Of a stretch of 34,205 nt of DNA, positions 7,856-15,236 are shown in pieces. The notes under the pieces are model-generated. The model did not search any database and was not told the DNA's origin. It worked only from the letters and a program-made list of their open reading frames with translations. Origin of the DNA: Candidatus Methanophagales archaeon (GTDB lineage Archaea > Halobacteriota > Syntropharchaeia > Alkanophagales > Methanospirareceae); contig JACUTR010000006.1 of the NCBI GenBank assembly GCA_014859735.1, positions 1 to 34,205 on the forward strand, in the 5' to 3' direction. Position 1 is the first letter of the stretch. Each line of letters begins with the position of its first letter. A program made the position numbers and the translations under genes.

Positions 7856-7993
7856 TCAGGTTCTGGGTTGAAAAGCCCTCATTGGACACATCCCTGCATC
7901 CTTATCTGCTAAAACTTCACTTCCAAGATTAGAACAATTTCCCGTTGTCTCAGTTACTGGTGTATAAAACTTGCAGTCTTTACATGTCGGCAT
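7856..7993 (-). CDS. Small four-cysteine protein (45 aa)
   Basis: A 45-aa protein on the minus strand, opening MPTCKDCKFYTP and ending CPMRAFQPRT. Cysteines at 4, 7, 20 and 36 (CxxC...C...C) could hold one Fe-S cluster or one zinc. A strong ribosome site, GAGGTGA (7999-8005), stands 5 bases before the ATG, and a TATA-like element lies further upstream (8078-8090), so expression is well supported. The layout is reminiscent of the tiny one-cluster small subunits of some glycyl-radical enzymes (for example benzylsuccinate synthase), but no radical-enzyme gene is nearby. Function is unassigned. Confidence 0.7.
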   Translation of the reverse strand: MPTCKDCKFYTPVTETTGNCSNLGSEVLADKDAGMCPMRAFQPRT

Positions 7994-8159
7994 TTTTATC
8001 ACCTCTCAAACAGAAATTTACCACGTTGATATGCCCACAATACTTCACATGCCCTTCCAAGGTGTATCATGGCTGAGGATATATATAAACCTTTATGCAG
8101 AGAAATTGCTACGCCGCTCGTTGGTTCCTTATTAAGATAATCCCGCAGTTTTGCATTAT

Positions 8160-8168
8160 GTTATAAAA
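8160..8168 (+). promoter_or_regulatory. Putative TATA box of the CDF gene
   Basis: TTATAAAAG lies about 25 bp upstream of the ATG at 8191, consistent with a leaderless transcript. The 8000-8190 gap is a divergent promoter region shared with the four-cysteine gene. Confidence 0.5.
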
Positions 8169-8190
8169 GAGCAGGGGCAATCCGAATTAT

Positions 8191-9084
8191 ATGCATGATA
8201 AACCTCAACAACTCGGCTACCTTGAAGGGTGGCTTTCAATTGCACTTAACGTAATCCTCTTTGGATTTAAGTACTGGGCGGGTATTAAATCTGGTTCGGT
8301 AGCAATGGTCGCCGATGCATGGCATACCCTGTCAGATACGTTCACGTCACTCATTATCGTGGTGAGTTTCGTGATTGCTGCGCGGCCCGCAGATAAACGC
8401 CATCCCTTTGGACACGGGAGAGCAGAGGTTATCGGAGCTCTAATTATCGGTACCCTTCTAACCGTGGTAGGATTAACTTTTCTCAAAGAATCGATCCTCA
8501 GATTACAGAACTATCAGGCAGCACAGTTTGCCACCTTAGCTATAATCGTGTTCGGTATATCTATGATTCTAAAGGAAGCACTTGCGGAATTTTCACTGTG
8601 GGCGGGTAAAAAGATAGACTCTCGTGCGCTCCTAGCAGATGGATGGCATCATAGAAGTGACGCCATCGCGTCAGGATTAATTGTCATTGGAGCATTATCA
8701 GGAGCATATCTCTGGTGGATTGACGGTGTGATGGGGATTTTTGTATCCGCCTTAATTTTATACGCTACGTATGACATTTTAAAAGGTGCGGTGGGTTCAT
8801 TATTAGGAGAAAAAGTCGATCCTATACTTGAGGCGAAAATAAAAAATTTGATTAAGACGATTGCCCCCTCGGTATCATGTTTACATCATTTACATCTGCA
8901 CCGCTATGGCGACCACATTGAATTATCGCTCCATATAAAACTCCCCACTGAAATGAACTTGAAAGAGGCGCATGATTTAGCCACGATGTTAGAAGAAGCT
9001 ATCAGGATAGAACTGAAAGTTGAGCCGACGATTCATGTAGAACCTCTGGGTGAACCAGAAGAAGCCAGAAGATTTCCCGGATGA
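8191..9084 (+). CDS. Cation diffusion facilitator (CDF) metal exporter
   Basis: Proton-coupled exporter of divalent metals (zinc, iron, manganese or similar). Six membrane segments are apparent. The transport-site helices read ADAWHTLSD (helix 2) and ADGWHHRSD (helix 5), giving the DxxxD/HxxxD quartet, and the cytoplasmic loop HPFGHGRAE is family-typical. The C-terminal domain (about residues 205-290) is the usual metallochaperone-like fold and carries a His cluster, CLHHLHLHRYGDH. Length of 297 aa is normal. The reading frame ends in EEARRFPG, but the frame shifted by one encodes a rubredoxin-like tail just across the stop (see findings). Confidence 0.93.
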   Translation: MHDKPQQLGYLEGWLSIALNVILFGFKYWAGIKSGSVAMVADAWHTLSDTFTSLIIVVSFVIAARPADKRHPFGHGRAEVIGALIIGTLLTVVGLTFLKESILRLQNYQAAQFATLAIIVFGISMILKEALAEFSLWAGKKIDSRALLADGWHHRSDAIASGLIVIGALSGAYLWWIDGVMGIFVSALILYATYDILKGAVGSLLGEKVDPILEAKIKNLIKTIAPSVSCLHHLHLHRYGDHIELSLHIKLPTEMNLKEAHDLATMLEEAIRIELKVEPTIHVEPLGEPEEARRFPG

Positions 9085-9101
9085 GTGGCAGTGTCCAATT
9101 T

Positions 9102-9141
9102 GCGGCTCTCTCTGATAAAACGCATTTTATTTCAGAGCCGC
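9102..9141 (+). terminator. Nested hairpin downstream of the CDF gene
   Basis: An outer 8-bp stem GCGGCTCT/AGAGCCGC (9102-9109 with 9134-9141) encloses an inner 6-bp stem ATAAAA/TTTTAT (9115-9120 with 9125-9130). A short T-rich stretch follows (9146-9156). Position just after the CDF stop fits a terminator or mRNA-stabilising structure. Confidence 0.5.
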
Positions 9142-9240
9142 TTCGGGTTTTTCGGATGCCGTGGTTATTCCGATAATTTTATATAGAATGAAACATAGAC
9201 CAGAGAAAAATAGAAAATATAACCGTTAGAAGTGGTGGTA

Positions 9241-9711
9241 ATGTCGAACCAGAGAGAATTTTTAGCGGCATTTAAAGAGATATTTTGGTATCAAGTGAGG
9301 AGAAAATTTGGACTTCTGCCTGAAATGAATATCGTTGAAAAATGGTTGAGGCCCCTACTCACTCTCTTTTATATCCTCCTCCTGTATTATTTCACTCTGA
9401 ATCACCATGAAATAGCGCTCACCCTATTAACGTTGGTCGGCTGTACGTGGTTGAGTGCAACAGCGATTGATTCAATGAAACAAATTTATCATCGTCGTTA
9501 TACCTTGGCTGAGAACCCTAACGGCTTTAGAGATATCGATGAATTTACGTCTCTTGAGAAACTGTTTACGTATCTAATTCCAGCTTTCATATTAACCGGC
9601 ATCTTTGCAGGGAGTCTGTTTTTTATCACCTTTATCCGTACCGGAGATTTAAACGTAGATGTATTCATTGGCATGGTGAGTATACCATTTGTTATACTGT
9701 TAGAATGGTAG
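9241..9711 (+). CDS. Unrecognised multi-pass membrane protein
   Basis: A 156-aa protein with about four hydrophobic segments: WLRPLLTLFYILLLYYFTL, ALTLLTLVGCTWLSATAI, FTYLIPAFILTGIFAGSLFF and FIGMVSIPFVILLEW. A soluble, charged N-terminus precedes the first, and a basic loop (KQIYHRRYTLAENPNGFRDID) lies between the second and third. I recognise no family. The frame extends to a GTG at 9232, but the ATG at 9241 has GGTGG a few bases upstream and is preferred. A TATA-like TTTTATATAG lies about 60 bp upstream. The last residues run straight into the stop with no soluble tail. Confidence 0.6.
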   Translation: MSNQREFLAAFKEIFWYQVRRKFGLLPEMNIVEKWLRPLLTLFYILLLYYFTLNHHEIALTLLTLVGCTWLSATAIDSMKQIYHRRYTLAENPNGFRDIDEFTSLEKLFTYLIPAFILTGIFAGSLFFITFIRTGDLNVDVFIGMVSIPFVILLEW

Positions 9712-9772
9712 GTTTTGCAACACCCAGGTGAGTTCAGTTTTTATACTTCCAGATATTGGGCGTGATCGGAAG

Positions 9773-9782
9773 TTTTATATAA
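9773..9782 (+). promoter_or_regulatory. Putative TATA box of the 9807 gene
   Basis: TTTTATATAA, centred about 29 bp upstream of the ATG at 9807; compatible with a leaderless or very short-leader transcript. Confidence 0.45.
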
Positions 9783-9806
9783 CCCTATTTTCTATAGGAA
9801 TTGGTG

Positions 9807-10121
9807 ATGGCGGGAATAAAACAGGTAACACTTGATCGCTGTGAGGACGCGGCACCAAAGTCTGATGCAATCTCAAAGGAGGAAGAATTAGAAAAAACGC
9901 ACCTGGCGCAAGAGATAGCGTTCCCCTTTGAATGGAAGTATGGTGTGATTACCGAATTGAGCGAGGAAGAGAAGGAAGCGGTGATTCTCAGAGGGTGCGA
10001 TCTGTGCAACCAAAAAAAGATTGAATTTCAGAAGGTGAGCGCCGGCATTAAATCGTTACTTTGCCGGTCCTGCGCGGAGAACTATGTGCGAGACGCGATA
10101 AGGCTCAAAACTATCTCATAA
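9807..10121 (+). CDS. Small double-CxxC zinc-ribbon-like protein
   Basis: A 104-aa protein with CDLC (Cys64, Cys67) and CRSC (Cys86, Cys89), about 18 residues apart. This is a treble-clef or zinc-ribbon spacing that would bind one zinc. The N-terminal 60 residues are acidic and helical. The frame can begin at TTG 9801 or GTG 9804, but the ATG at 9807 follows AGGA at suitable distance and sits about 29 bp from a TATA-like element. No family is recognised; a nucleic-acid or protein adaptor role is a guess from the ribbon. It stands alone, convergent with elp3. Confidence 0.6.
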   Translation: MAGIKQVTLDRCEDAAPKSDAISKEEELEKTHLAQEIAFPFEWKYGVITELSEEEKEAVILRGCDLCNQKKIEFQKVSAGIKSLLCRSCAENYVRDAIRLKTIS

Positions 10122-10181
10122 GGTTCTTCCCATATTTAGAGACAATAATCCCCGCAATTAATGGCGAATATTAAATTTAGT

Positions 10182-11735
10182 TTAGATATCTTTCACCATA
10201 AATGGCCCTTCTCGTGTGTAACCAAACCGTTCATAGTACTCGCGCACACCGATCCCGCTCATCACTGCGATCCTCCGGTAGCCCTCATCACCTGCTATCT
10301 CCTCCGCGTTCCTCAATAATCGCGCGCCGTAGCCACGATGCTGCCAGCTGTGCTCCTTCCGTTCGCCCAGGCCAACTAATTCGCCATAGACATGCAAGTC
10401 ACGAACCAGAGCAGCATGCTTCAACTCTTCCCGGTGAGGCTGGTAGGGAAAGCGCAACCTCAAAAGCGCGATTAAAATATCGTTCTCAACGTCTTCATAC
10501 GAGAGGAAATATTCAGTCCCCTTGCATGCTTCATAATCCCCGGATAACAATTGTATATAACGTTCATCAGCAACCCGCCCTCCCAACCGAGAAAGACCTG
10601 CCTCCCTGCACCGGATACACCGGCAGGTATAGCCCAGCTCGTGCAGCCGCGCACCCACCAATTGCCGTAGGTTGCTCTTCTTCACCCCCGCTTCGATAAA
10701 CTGCACCGGAATATCGCGCTGTATTCGTTGTATCCTCACCCACGTCGGAATTATTCGTTTCGCATAAGCGATTATCTCAATCGCTTCTTCCTCACCAATC
10801 GGCTCATACTCACCCCTTTTCCACTGCTCATATAACTGCGTCCCTTTAACCACCAGCGTGGGGTATATCTTCAAATAATCAGGCTTGAAGTTTGGATCGT
10901 AAAAGAGGTGGTCAAACATCTCTTTATCATCATCGGGAGTTGCGCCAGGCAAGCCAAGCATCACGTGAAAGCCTACTTTTAATCCACTATCCCGTGCTCT
11001 TCTGTTCGCCTCGATCGACTCTTCTACCGAATGTCCTCTCCTTATATGCTCCAAAATCTCGTTAGAGACCTGCTGCACACCTAACTCGACTTTTGTGGCA
11101 CCCATCTCCAGCATCTGGTCTATCTCACCTTCTCGCGCATAATCGGGCCGAGTCTCAAACGTAATGCCGGTATTTCGTATCTCTCGCCCTCTCTCGTCCC
11201 CAAACCCCTTCATCGCATCAAGGCACCGTTTCACAAACCATCGCTGGTAATCCACGGGTCTTGCAGTGAGCGTACCGCCCATCAAGATCAACTCAACCTT
11301 CTCGAAATCATGTCCTATCTCCTCGAGCTGATAGAGTCGCGCTTTCACCTGCTCATAAGGGTCAAAACCATGCTGAGCAGCTCTAAATGCAGCCGGCTCC
11401 CGCCCTACATAACTCTGCGGCGACTCGAAATCCGAGAATGGCCCACCTGGACACATTACGCACCTTCCATGCGGACAGGGGTAAGGAGAGGTCATCACCG
11501 CAACGGGGGCAACGCCAGAAGCCGTTCGCATTCGCTTCCTCTTTAATCGCTCTTTTAATTCACTCCGGGTTAATTTCAGCAGATCAGAATTCCGCGGAAT
11601 GCTACTCAACCCGTATTTCCTGCTTATCTCCTTTTTTATCCTATCTATGCTCTCAGCTCCGCGTAATCCGCTTTCCGCCAGGACATCTGCTATCTCCCTG
11701 CATGCATCCTTGTATGCATTCGTCGTTGTTGCCAT
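10182..11735 (-). CDS. elp3: Elp3-family radical SAM acetyltransferase (tRNA U34 modification)
   Basis: Archaeal stand-alone Elp3, which makes the 5-carboxymethyl-type side chain on wobble uridine 34 of tRNA using SAM and acetyl-CoA. The radical SAM core carries the 4Fe-4S cysteines Cys87, Cys92 and Cys95 in CPHGRCVMCPGG, followed by ELILMGGTLTARP and GITFETRPDY. A cysteine pair, CRCIRC, lies in the linker region. The C-terminal GNAT domain ends with the acetyl-CoA loop HRGYGARLLRNAEEIA and a YYERFGY motif. Length of 517 aa is typical. No Elp1 or Elp2 homologue is present, as usual in archaea. Confidence 0.95.
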   Translation of the reverse strand: MATTTNAYKDACREIADVLAESGLRGAESIDRIKKEISRKYGLSSIPRNSDLLKLTRSELKERLKRKRMRTASGVAPVAVMTSPYPCPHGRCVMCPGGPFSDFESPQSYVGREPAAFRAAQHGFDPYEQVKARLYQLEEIGHDFEKVELILMGGTLTARPVDYQRWFVKRCLDAMKGFGDERGREIRNTGITFETRPDYAREGEIDQMLEMGATKVELGVQQVSNEILEHIRRGHSVEESIEANRRARDSGLKVGFHVMLGLPGATPDDDKEMFDHLFYDPNFKPDYLKIYPTLVVKGTQLYEQWKRGEYEPIGEEEAIEIIAYAKRIIPTWVRIQRIQRDIPVQFIEAGVKKSNLRQLVGARLHELGYTCRCIRCREAGLSRLGGRVADERYIQLLSGDYEACKGTEYFLSYEDVENDILIALLRLRFPYQPHREELKHAALVRDLHVYGELVGLGERKEHSWQHRGYGARLLRNAEEIAGDEGYRRIAVMSGIGVREYYERFGYTREGPFMVKDI

Positions 11736-11828
11736 CGTTTCACAACTAATATTTGGAGAGTACTATCAGGATGTAGGTAAAATTTAAAGTGGTTTAGCGG
11801 ACATAAGAGTGGAATTTTATCGTCCCGC

Positions 11829-12638
11829 TCACGCGTACCCGCTCAAATCTTCACTTCTCCGCTCTGTTTCTTCTTCTCCCTCCTCTTCCATCAGCTCCTT
11901 TTCTACTCGCCTCCTCGCCTCCAAATCTGATGTATCAACGCTAAGGTTTAATATCTCACCTACTTTCGCCAATAAGTTCTTCGCCGCATTAAAATCAGGA
12001 TATTCGGGGTCTACTACATTCTGCGTTGTGTTTGCGAATAAACAAACCCCTTTTATCCCCTTCTCTCTCCCTATTGCAACCACAAGCCCGGAAAACCCTA
12101 TAAATCTATCCACATTTGTTCTCTTAATTCCATATTGCGACATCTCTTCCAATAATTCCAAATCGGTCACACAGCAGCGTATTCCCTCCTCTATTACCTG
12201 CGCACCAAGCGAAATCATCCTTTTTACGTGAAGCTCCTTGAACAAATCCGTGATTTTATCAGCGACCATATATTGGTCGAGGACATCATAAGCCTGATAA
12301 CCTCGTGTTATTACGAGATCGCGGCCTTTGACTTGCTCTTGGGTTCTATTATCAAATATATAGAGCTCCACGCGTGGGAGTTCCACTATGTTGCCCTTCT
12401 CTACTTTTACACCCGCGCTGCTGGGCGCACCGAGATAAGAAGGGCCGTAGTACATACCCGGGAAACCATACGAGAAGAGTTCAGCATATAATTTCGGCTG
12501 TAATTTCTCAACAAGCGCATCTACTGCCAGTTTACCCACGGAACTGAGTCCTGGCGATCCTACCAGTGCTATCGGCTCCCTCAGCTCAATCTTACTCGTA
12601 TCCCTGTAGTGTATCCATGCTTTTTTCGTTATGCCCAT
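11829..12638 (-). CDS. PAC2 family protein (proteasome-assembly-chaperone-like)
   Basis: A 269-aa member of the PAC2 superfamily, related to eukaryotic proteasome assembly chaperone 2. Archaeal members are often called proteasome assembly chaperones but most are not characterised. The opening after a short lead, REPIALVGSPGLSSVGKLAVD, carries the family glycine pattern, followed by SYGFPGMYYGPSYLG, GYQAYDVLDQYMVAD and FIGFSGLVVAIGREKGI. The C-terminus is a highly acidic helix (KELMEEEGEEE). A TATA-like element about 25 bp before the ATG suggests a leaderless transcript. It is upstream of elp3 in the same direction, about 93 bp apart. Confidence 0.85.
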   Translation of the reverse strand: MGITKKAWIHYRDTSKIELREPIALVGSPGLSSVGKLAVDALVEKLQPKLYAELFSYGFPGMYYGPSYLGAPSSAGVKVEKGNIVELPRVELYIFDNRTQEQVKGRDLVITRGYQAYDVLDQYMVADKITDLFKELHVKRMISLGAQVIEEGIRCCVTDLELLEEMSQYGIKRTNVDRFIGFSGLVVAIGREKGIKGVCLFANTTQNVVDPEYPDFNAAKNLLAKVGEILNLSVDTSDLEARRRVEKELMEEEGEEETERRSEDLSGYA

Positions 12639-12660
12639 GGTTTAAGAATAAAACTTCTAG

Positions 12661-12669
12661 TATATTTAA
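12661..12669 (-). promoter_or_regulatory. Putative TATA box of the PAC2 gene
   Basis: TTAAATATA on the minus strand, centred about 27 bp upstream of the ATG at 12638. Confidence 0.4.
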
Positions 12670-12693
12670 CCAAAAAATATTATTTTCTTTGGT

Positions 12694-12776
12694 AAAGCTT
12701 TCTTATAAGCCCCTCCGGGGCTTGCGGGGGCACGGGCGGAGCCCGTGATGGGGCGGAGCCCCACATAAAGAAAGGG
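12694..12776. repeat. Structured palindromic repeat, copy 2 (extra hairpin)
   Basis: Related to the element at 2895-2962. Outer arms CTTTCTT (12698-12704) and AAGAAAG (12768-12774) enclose three hairpins: AAGCCCC/GGGGCTT (12707-12713 with 12717-12723), CACGGGC/GCCCGTG (12731-12737 with 12741-12747) and TGGGGC/GCCCCA (12749-12754 with 12758-12763). The last two share the GGA loop seen in copy 1, so this copy has one more hairpin unit. Its right arm runs into the ribosome site of the next gene. Confidence 0.75.
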
Positions 12777-12779
12777 TTG

Positions 12780-13490
12780 ATGAGAATAATAGCTCATCGG
12801 GGAGCTCGGCTCGAGGAGCCGGAGAACACGCTAAGAGCCGTAAAAAGAGCCTTTGAGTGCGGTGCTGATGCGGTAGAAATTGACGCCAGGTTGAGTAAAG
12901 ACCATGAGATAGTGGCCATTCACGATGATACGCTGGAGCGAACGACCAATGGTTCCGGAAAGGTCGGTGAGAAGACACTCAATTACTTGAGATCACTTGA
13001 TGCAGGAAAAGGAGAGCAGATTCCAGTGCTCTCTGAAGTGCTTTTACTCGCCCAAACGCGTGGAATCGAGGTGGTCATCGAATTGAAAGAAGTGGATATG
13101 GAGAAACCTGTCCTGCAGGACATAGCAGAGGCAGAGCTGGAGAAAAGCGTTACAATCTCCTCTTTCTTCCATCATTCGCTTCTCAAGATCAAAGAACTCG
13201 CACCTGCCATAAGGACCGGTGTAATACTCTCCTCTTTGCCTGTTTATCCGGTTAAATTAGCGCTTGATGCAAAAGCTGATTGTATCTTCCAGAAATATCC
13301 CAGACTAACCAGAGAATACATTGAAGAAGCATCAAGAAACGAGATAGCAATCTATCCATGGACGATAAACACGATCGAAGATTTTGAGAAAGTACGTGAA
13401 CTCGGTGTACCAGGCCTCGTTACTGACGATCCGTGCCTTTTCAAATCCCTTTGCAGTGAAAAGGAAGGCGGGAAAAATGGGGCTTGTTGA
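12780..13490 (+). CDS. Glycerophosphodiester phosphodiesterase
   Basis: Hydrolyses glycerophosphodiesters to glycerol-phosphate and an alcohol, in lipid head-group turnover. The GDPD signature is complete: IIAHRGARLEEPENT (catalytic His-Arg and metal Glu), AVEIDARLSKD (metal Glu and Asp), and AIHDDTLERTTNG (second catalytic His). The C-terminal barrel ends with IYPWTINTIEDFEKVRELGVPGLVTDDP. Length (236 aa) is typical of the short microbial form, and no signal peptide is present, so it acts in the cytosol. The start is the ATG at 12780; the preceding TTG is less likely. GAAAGGG just upstream serves as the ribosome site and overlaps the edge of the structured repeat. Confidence 0.93.
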   Translation: MRIIAHRGARLEEPENTLRAVKRAFECGADAVEIDARLSKDHEIVAIHDDTLERTTNGSGKVGEKTLNYLRSLDAGKGEQIPVLSEVLLLAQTRGIEVVIELKEVDMEKPVLQDIAEAELEKSVTISSFFHHSLLKIKELAPAIRTGVILSSLPVYPVKLALDAKADCIFQKYPRLTREYIEEASRNEIAIYPWTINTIEDFEKVRELGVPGLVTDDPCLFKSLCSEKEGGKNGAC

Positions 13491-13797
13491 GCTCCATCAG
13501 GGGTTTCTCACAGCCCCTTGGTGGTTGCCTTTACGATGGTGCCAAGTTTTATAAGTTTTTATAGTATAAAATTATAAAATGGTGCTATTCAGTCATAACT
13601 GGGGGTGAGAATCCCATCCGACTTTTATCTCGAATATACCACCTTTATTATATCTGCCCTAAGAAGATATTTTATAATACTCTCCTCTTTAAGTTTCGGT
13701 AAATCTTAAGGATGTTATGGATTATCTTGGAGCGTTCAAAGAGAATGACATATGATTGCTTGCAGGTATTGAAAAATTTTGTCGGGTGATTTAAAAA
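13491..13797. other. Non-coding stretch containing an extra ychF 3' end
   Basis: About 300 bp without a gene. It holds a 5-bp GC hairpin just after the GDPD stop (13499-13503 with 13514-13518), AT-rich sequence around 13545-13580, and at 13625-13654 a second copy of the last codons of ychF. The rest shows nothing recognisable. Confidence 0.6.
13625..13654 (-). repeat. Candidate attachment-site repeat, left copy
   Basis: Read on the minus strand this encodes DIIKVVYSR followed by a stop, the C-terminal end of the YchF protein. Twenty bases (13635-13654) are identical to 15686-15705 inside the ychF gene, and nine more (13625-13633) match 15673-15681 after a 3-base offset. Direct repeats of a gene 3' end flanking foreign genes suggest integrase-type att sites. 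Confidence 0.6.
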
Positions 13798-14160
13798 TCA
13801 TTGCTCTTTCTCTTGGTATTTTTCCATAATTCCTTTAGCGGCGAGGTCTTCCAAGATTGCTCCTAAAGCCTGCACGAGTCTCTGAGCTGCAGCATGAGTC
13901 ATGTATATCCGAGTTCCTGGAATATACATCTTTCCCTCTTTCTTGATACCTGGCATTTCCAAGAAATCGATGTGAACATCCCTATGAGAGACATTAATGT
14001 ATGCAAGATTTGAATAGCGGATAAGCGAGATATCAGGTACGGCTTCTTTAGGATCGAAGCTATACATTTGCTTTAGATCAAATGCAAATGGAACCACTTC
14101 GGTTCGTTTTTCAGAATCTCCACTTTTTTCCTGCGATATATCCTTCTTTCCAGTAGCCAT
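13798..14160 (-). CDS. DUF3467-like small protein
   Basis: A 120-aa protein. The core (about residues 45-112: IRYSNLAYINVSHRDVHIDF, then GTRIYMTHAAAQRLVQALG) resembles the DUF3467 family, whose members are short, beta-rich and of unknown function. The start ATG overlaps the TGA of the upstream wHTH gene as TGATG, so the two are almost certainly co-translated and may work as a pair. The N-terminus (KKDISQEKSGDSEKR) is charged and probably disordered. The pair sits inside the repeat-bracketed accessory patch, so it may belong to a former mobile element. Family assignment is tentative. Confidence 0.6.
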   Translation of the reverse strand: MATGKKDISQEKSGDSEKRTEVVPFAFDLKQMYSFDPKEAVPDISLIRYSNLAYINVSHRDVHIDFLEMPGIKKEGKMYIPGTRIYMTHAAAQRLVQALGAILEDLAAKGIMEKYQEKEQ

Positions 14161-14675
14161 CAAACTCCCTCCATAGCTACAGTGAAATCTTCACTTGCAC
14201 CATTTTTTCGCACAGAGATGATCTCCATCTCAGTTCTCCAATTTATAATAGAACCGCCGAAATCAGGATATCGGGTATCCGCTGTAGCAACTATTTTTGG
14301 CCAAAACTCGTTCATGTAATAATTTGATATAGCCTTGTCCATACAATTCAATCCATCGCGATCATCGACCACAGCATAGGCTAAAAATGTCAATGCGGTG
14401 ATTTTTTTTGACTCTAAATTCACTCGGTAGACAGGATGCTGCGCATCACTTGAATCCTTTATAAGCAAACCAAGAGCTGTTAGGTTACTAAGTGCTCTCC
14501 TGATACTAGGTGCTGAAGCTCCAATTATATCTTCAAGATCTTTCGGACGGTATTCGATGTAAGGGTCAGCTACTATCTCCTCCACGACCTTTACCTCTAC
14601 AGAATTTCCAAATAGTCCCCCGTATGGTTTATCCACATATCTTTCTAACCTTCGCGGGATCTCATCTTTTTCCAT
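14160..14675 (-). CDS. Winged-helix transcriptional regulator-like protein
   Basis: A 171-aa protein. Residues about 25-80 look like a winged helix: SVEVKVVEEIVADP, then YRPKDLEDIIGASAPSIRRA (recognition-type helix) and LTALGLLIKDSSDAQHPVYRVN (wing). The C-terminal half, with FLAYAVVDDRDGLNCMDKAI, is unrecognised and could be an effector or dimerisation part. The frame reaches a GTG at 14687, but GGGTGAGG ends 6 bases before the ATG at 14675, which I prefer. The promoter region contains a TCTA-type microsatellite. It forms a two-gene unit with the DUF3467-like gene. Confidence 0.65.
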   Translation of the reverse strand: MEKDEIPRRLERYVDKPYGGLFGNSVEVKVVEEIVADPYIEYRPKDLEDIIGASAPSIRRALSNLTALGLLIKDSSDAQHPVYRVNLESKKITALTFLAYAVVDDRDGLNCMDKAISNYYMNEFWPKIVATADTRYPDFGGSIINWRTEMEIISVRKNGASEDFTVAMEGV

Positions 14676-14688
14676 GTCTTGCCTCACC

Positions 14689-14732
14689 CATATATATCTC
14701 TCTATCTATCTATCTCTCTATCTCTATAAAAA
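14689..14732. repeat. TCTA/TCTC simple repeat in promoter region
   Basis: A run of TATC/TCTC units followed by TATAAAAA. It lies just upstream of the wHTH gene. On the minus strand the TTTTTATA end could serve as its TATA box, leaving the repeat in the 5' leader. Confidence 0.5.
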
Positions 14733-14761
14733 CCTTTTTTTCTGTTTCAGAAAATTTTCTT

Positions 14762-15052
14762 TTAGATTATTCTCCGCATCTGTCCGTGATGAGGTATTGA
14801 GAGATTATGAAACGATACCCATTGAGCGGCCCAAGCCCAATCTACTAATTTAACAACCTTTTCACCACTTCTTGAGATTTGGATTCTTATAACACTTATG
14901 TCCAAATTCCTAATGCACTCTTCAACATCTATACCTTCTCGTTCCCACTTTCTCTTGCACCTTTCCAAACTTGGCATGCCTCCGACTTTCATCAACCATG
15001 CAAGAAAACGAGCAGTTTCAACGGGTAGTCTTGGTGGGGATAATTCATTCAT
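14762..15052 (-). CDS. Unrecognised small basic protein
   Basis: A 96-aa open frame, LPVETARFLAWLMKVGGMPS then CKRKWEREGIDVEECIRNLD, with good codon texture and a plausible helical fold. A TTTAAATA box about 29 bp upstream of the ATG predicts a leaderless transcript, which supports a real gene. No family is recognised. A 9-bp tandem repeat of palindromic AACATGTT sites lies about 75-110 bp upstream and may control it. It sits inside the repeat-bracketed patch with the terminase remnant. Confidence 0.5.
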   Translation of the reverse strand: MNELSPPRLPVETARFLAWLMKVGGMPSLERCKRKWEREGIDVEECIRNLDISVIRIQISRSGEKVVKLVDWAWAAQWVSFHNLSIPHHGQMRRII

Positions 15053-15077
15053 TGATAATTATATATTTTGTATAGCC

Positions 15078-15085
15078 TATTTAAA
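15078..15085 (-). promoter_or_regulatory. Putative TATA box of the 15052 gene
   Basis: TTTAAATA on the minus strand, about 29 bp upstream of the ATG at 15052. Confidence 0.45.
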
Positions 15086-15120
15086 GCTTCTTAGTACTCT
15101 ATTTTCTCAATAGAGACATG

Positions 15121-15164
15121 AAACATGTTATATATGTTGAACATGTTGAACATGTTGAACATGT
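15121..15164. promoter_or_regulatory. Tandem AACATGTT palindromes, candidate operator
   Basis: Three exact 9-bp units ATGTTGAAC (15134-15142, 15143-15151, 15152-15160) plus a partial fourth create a ladder of AACATGTT palindromes. One more AACATGTT stands alone at 15122-15129. It lies upstream of the small gene at 15052 and downstream of the terminase remnant. The regular spacing suits cooperative binding by a dimeric repressor. Confidence 0.5.
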
Positions 15165-15236
15165 AATATGAAGTATTATACTAATACCCCTTCTTCATAT
15201 CCGCTCTTTTTCCATATCTTCTTCCGATGAAGCTTC

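Noticed and set aside
15134-15164. CRISPR-like short regular repeats
   Set aside because: Nine-base units with no spacers are a tandem repeat, not a CRISPR array; no cas genes occur in the window.
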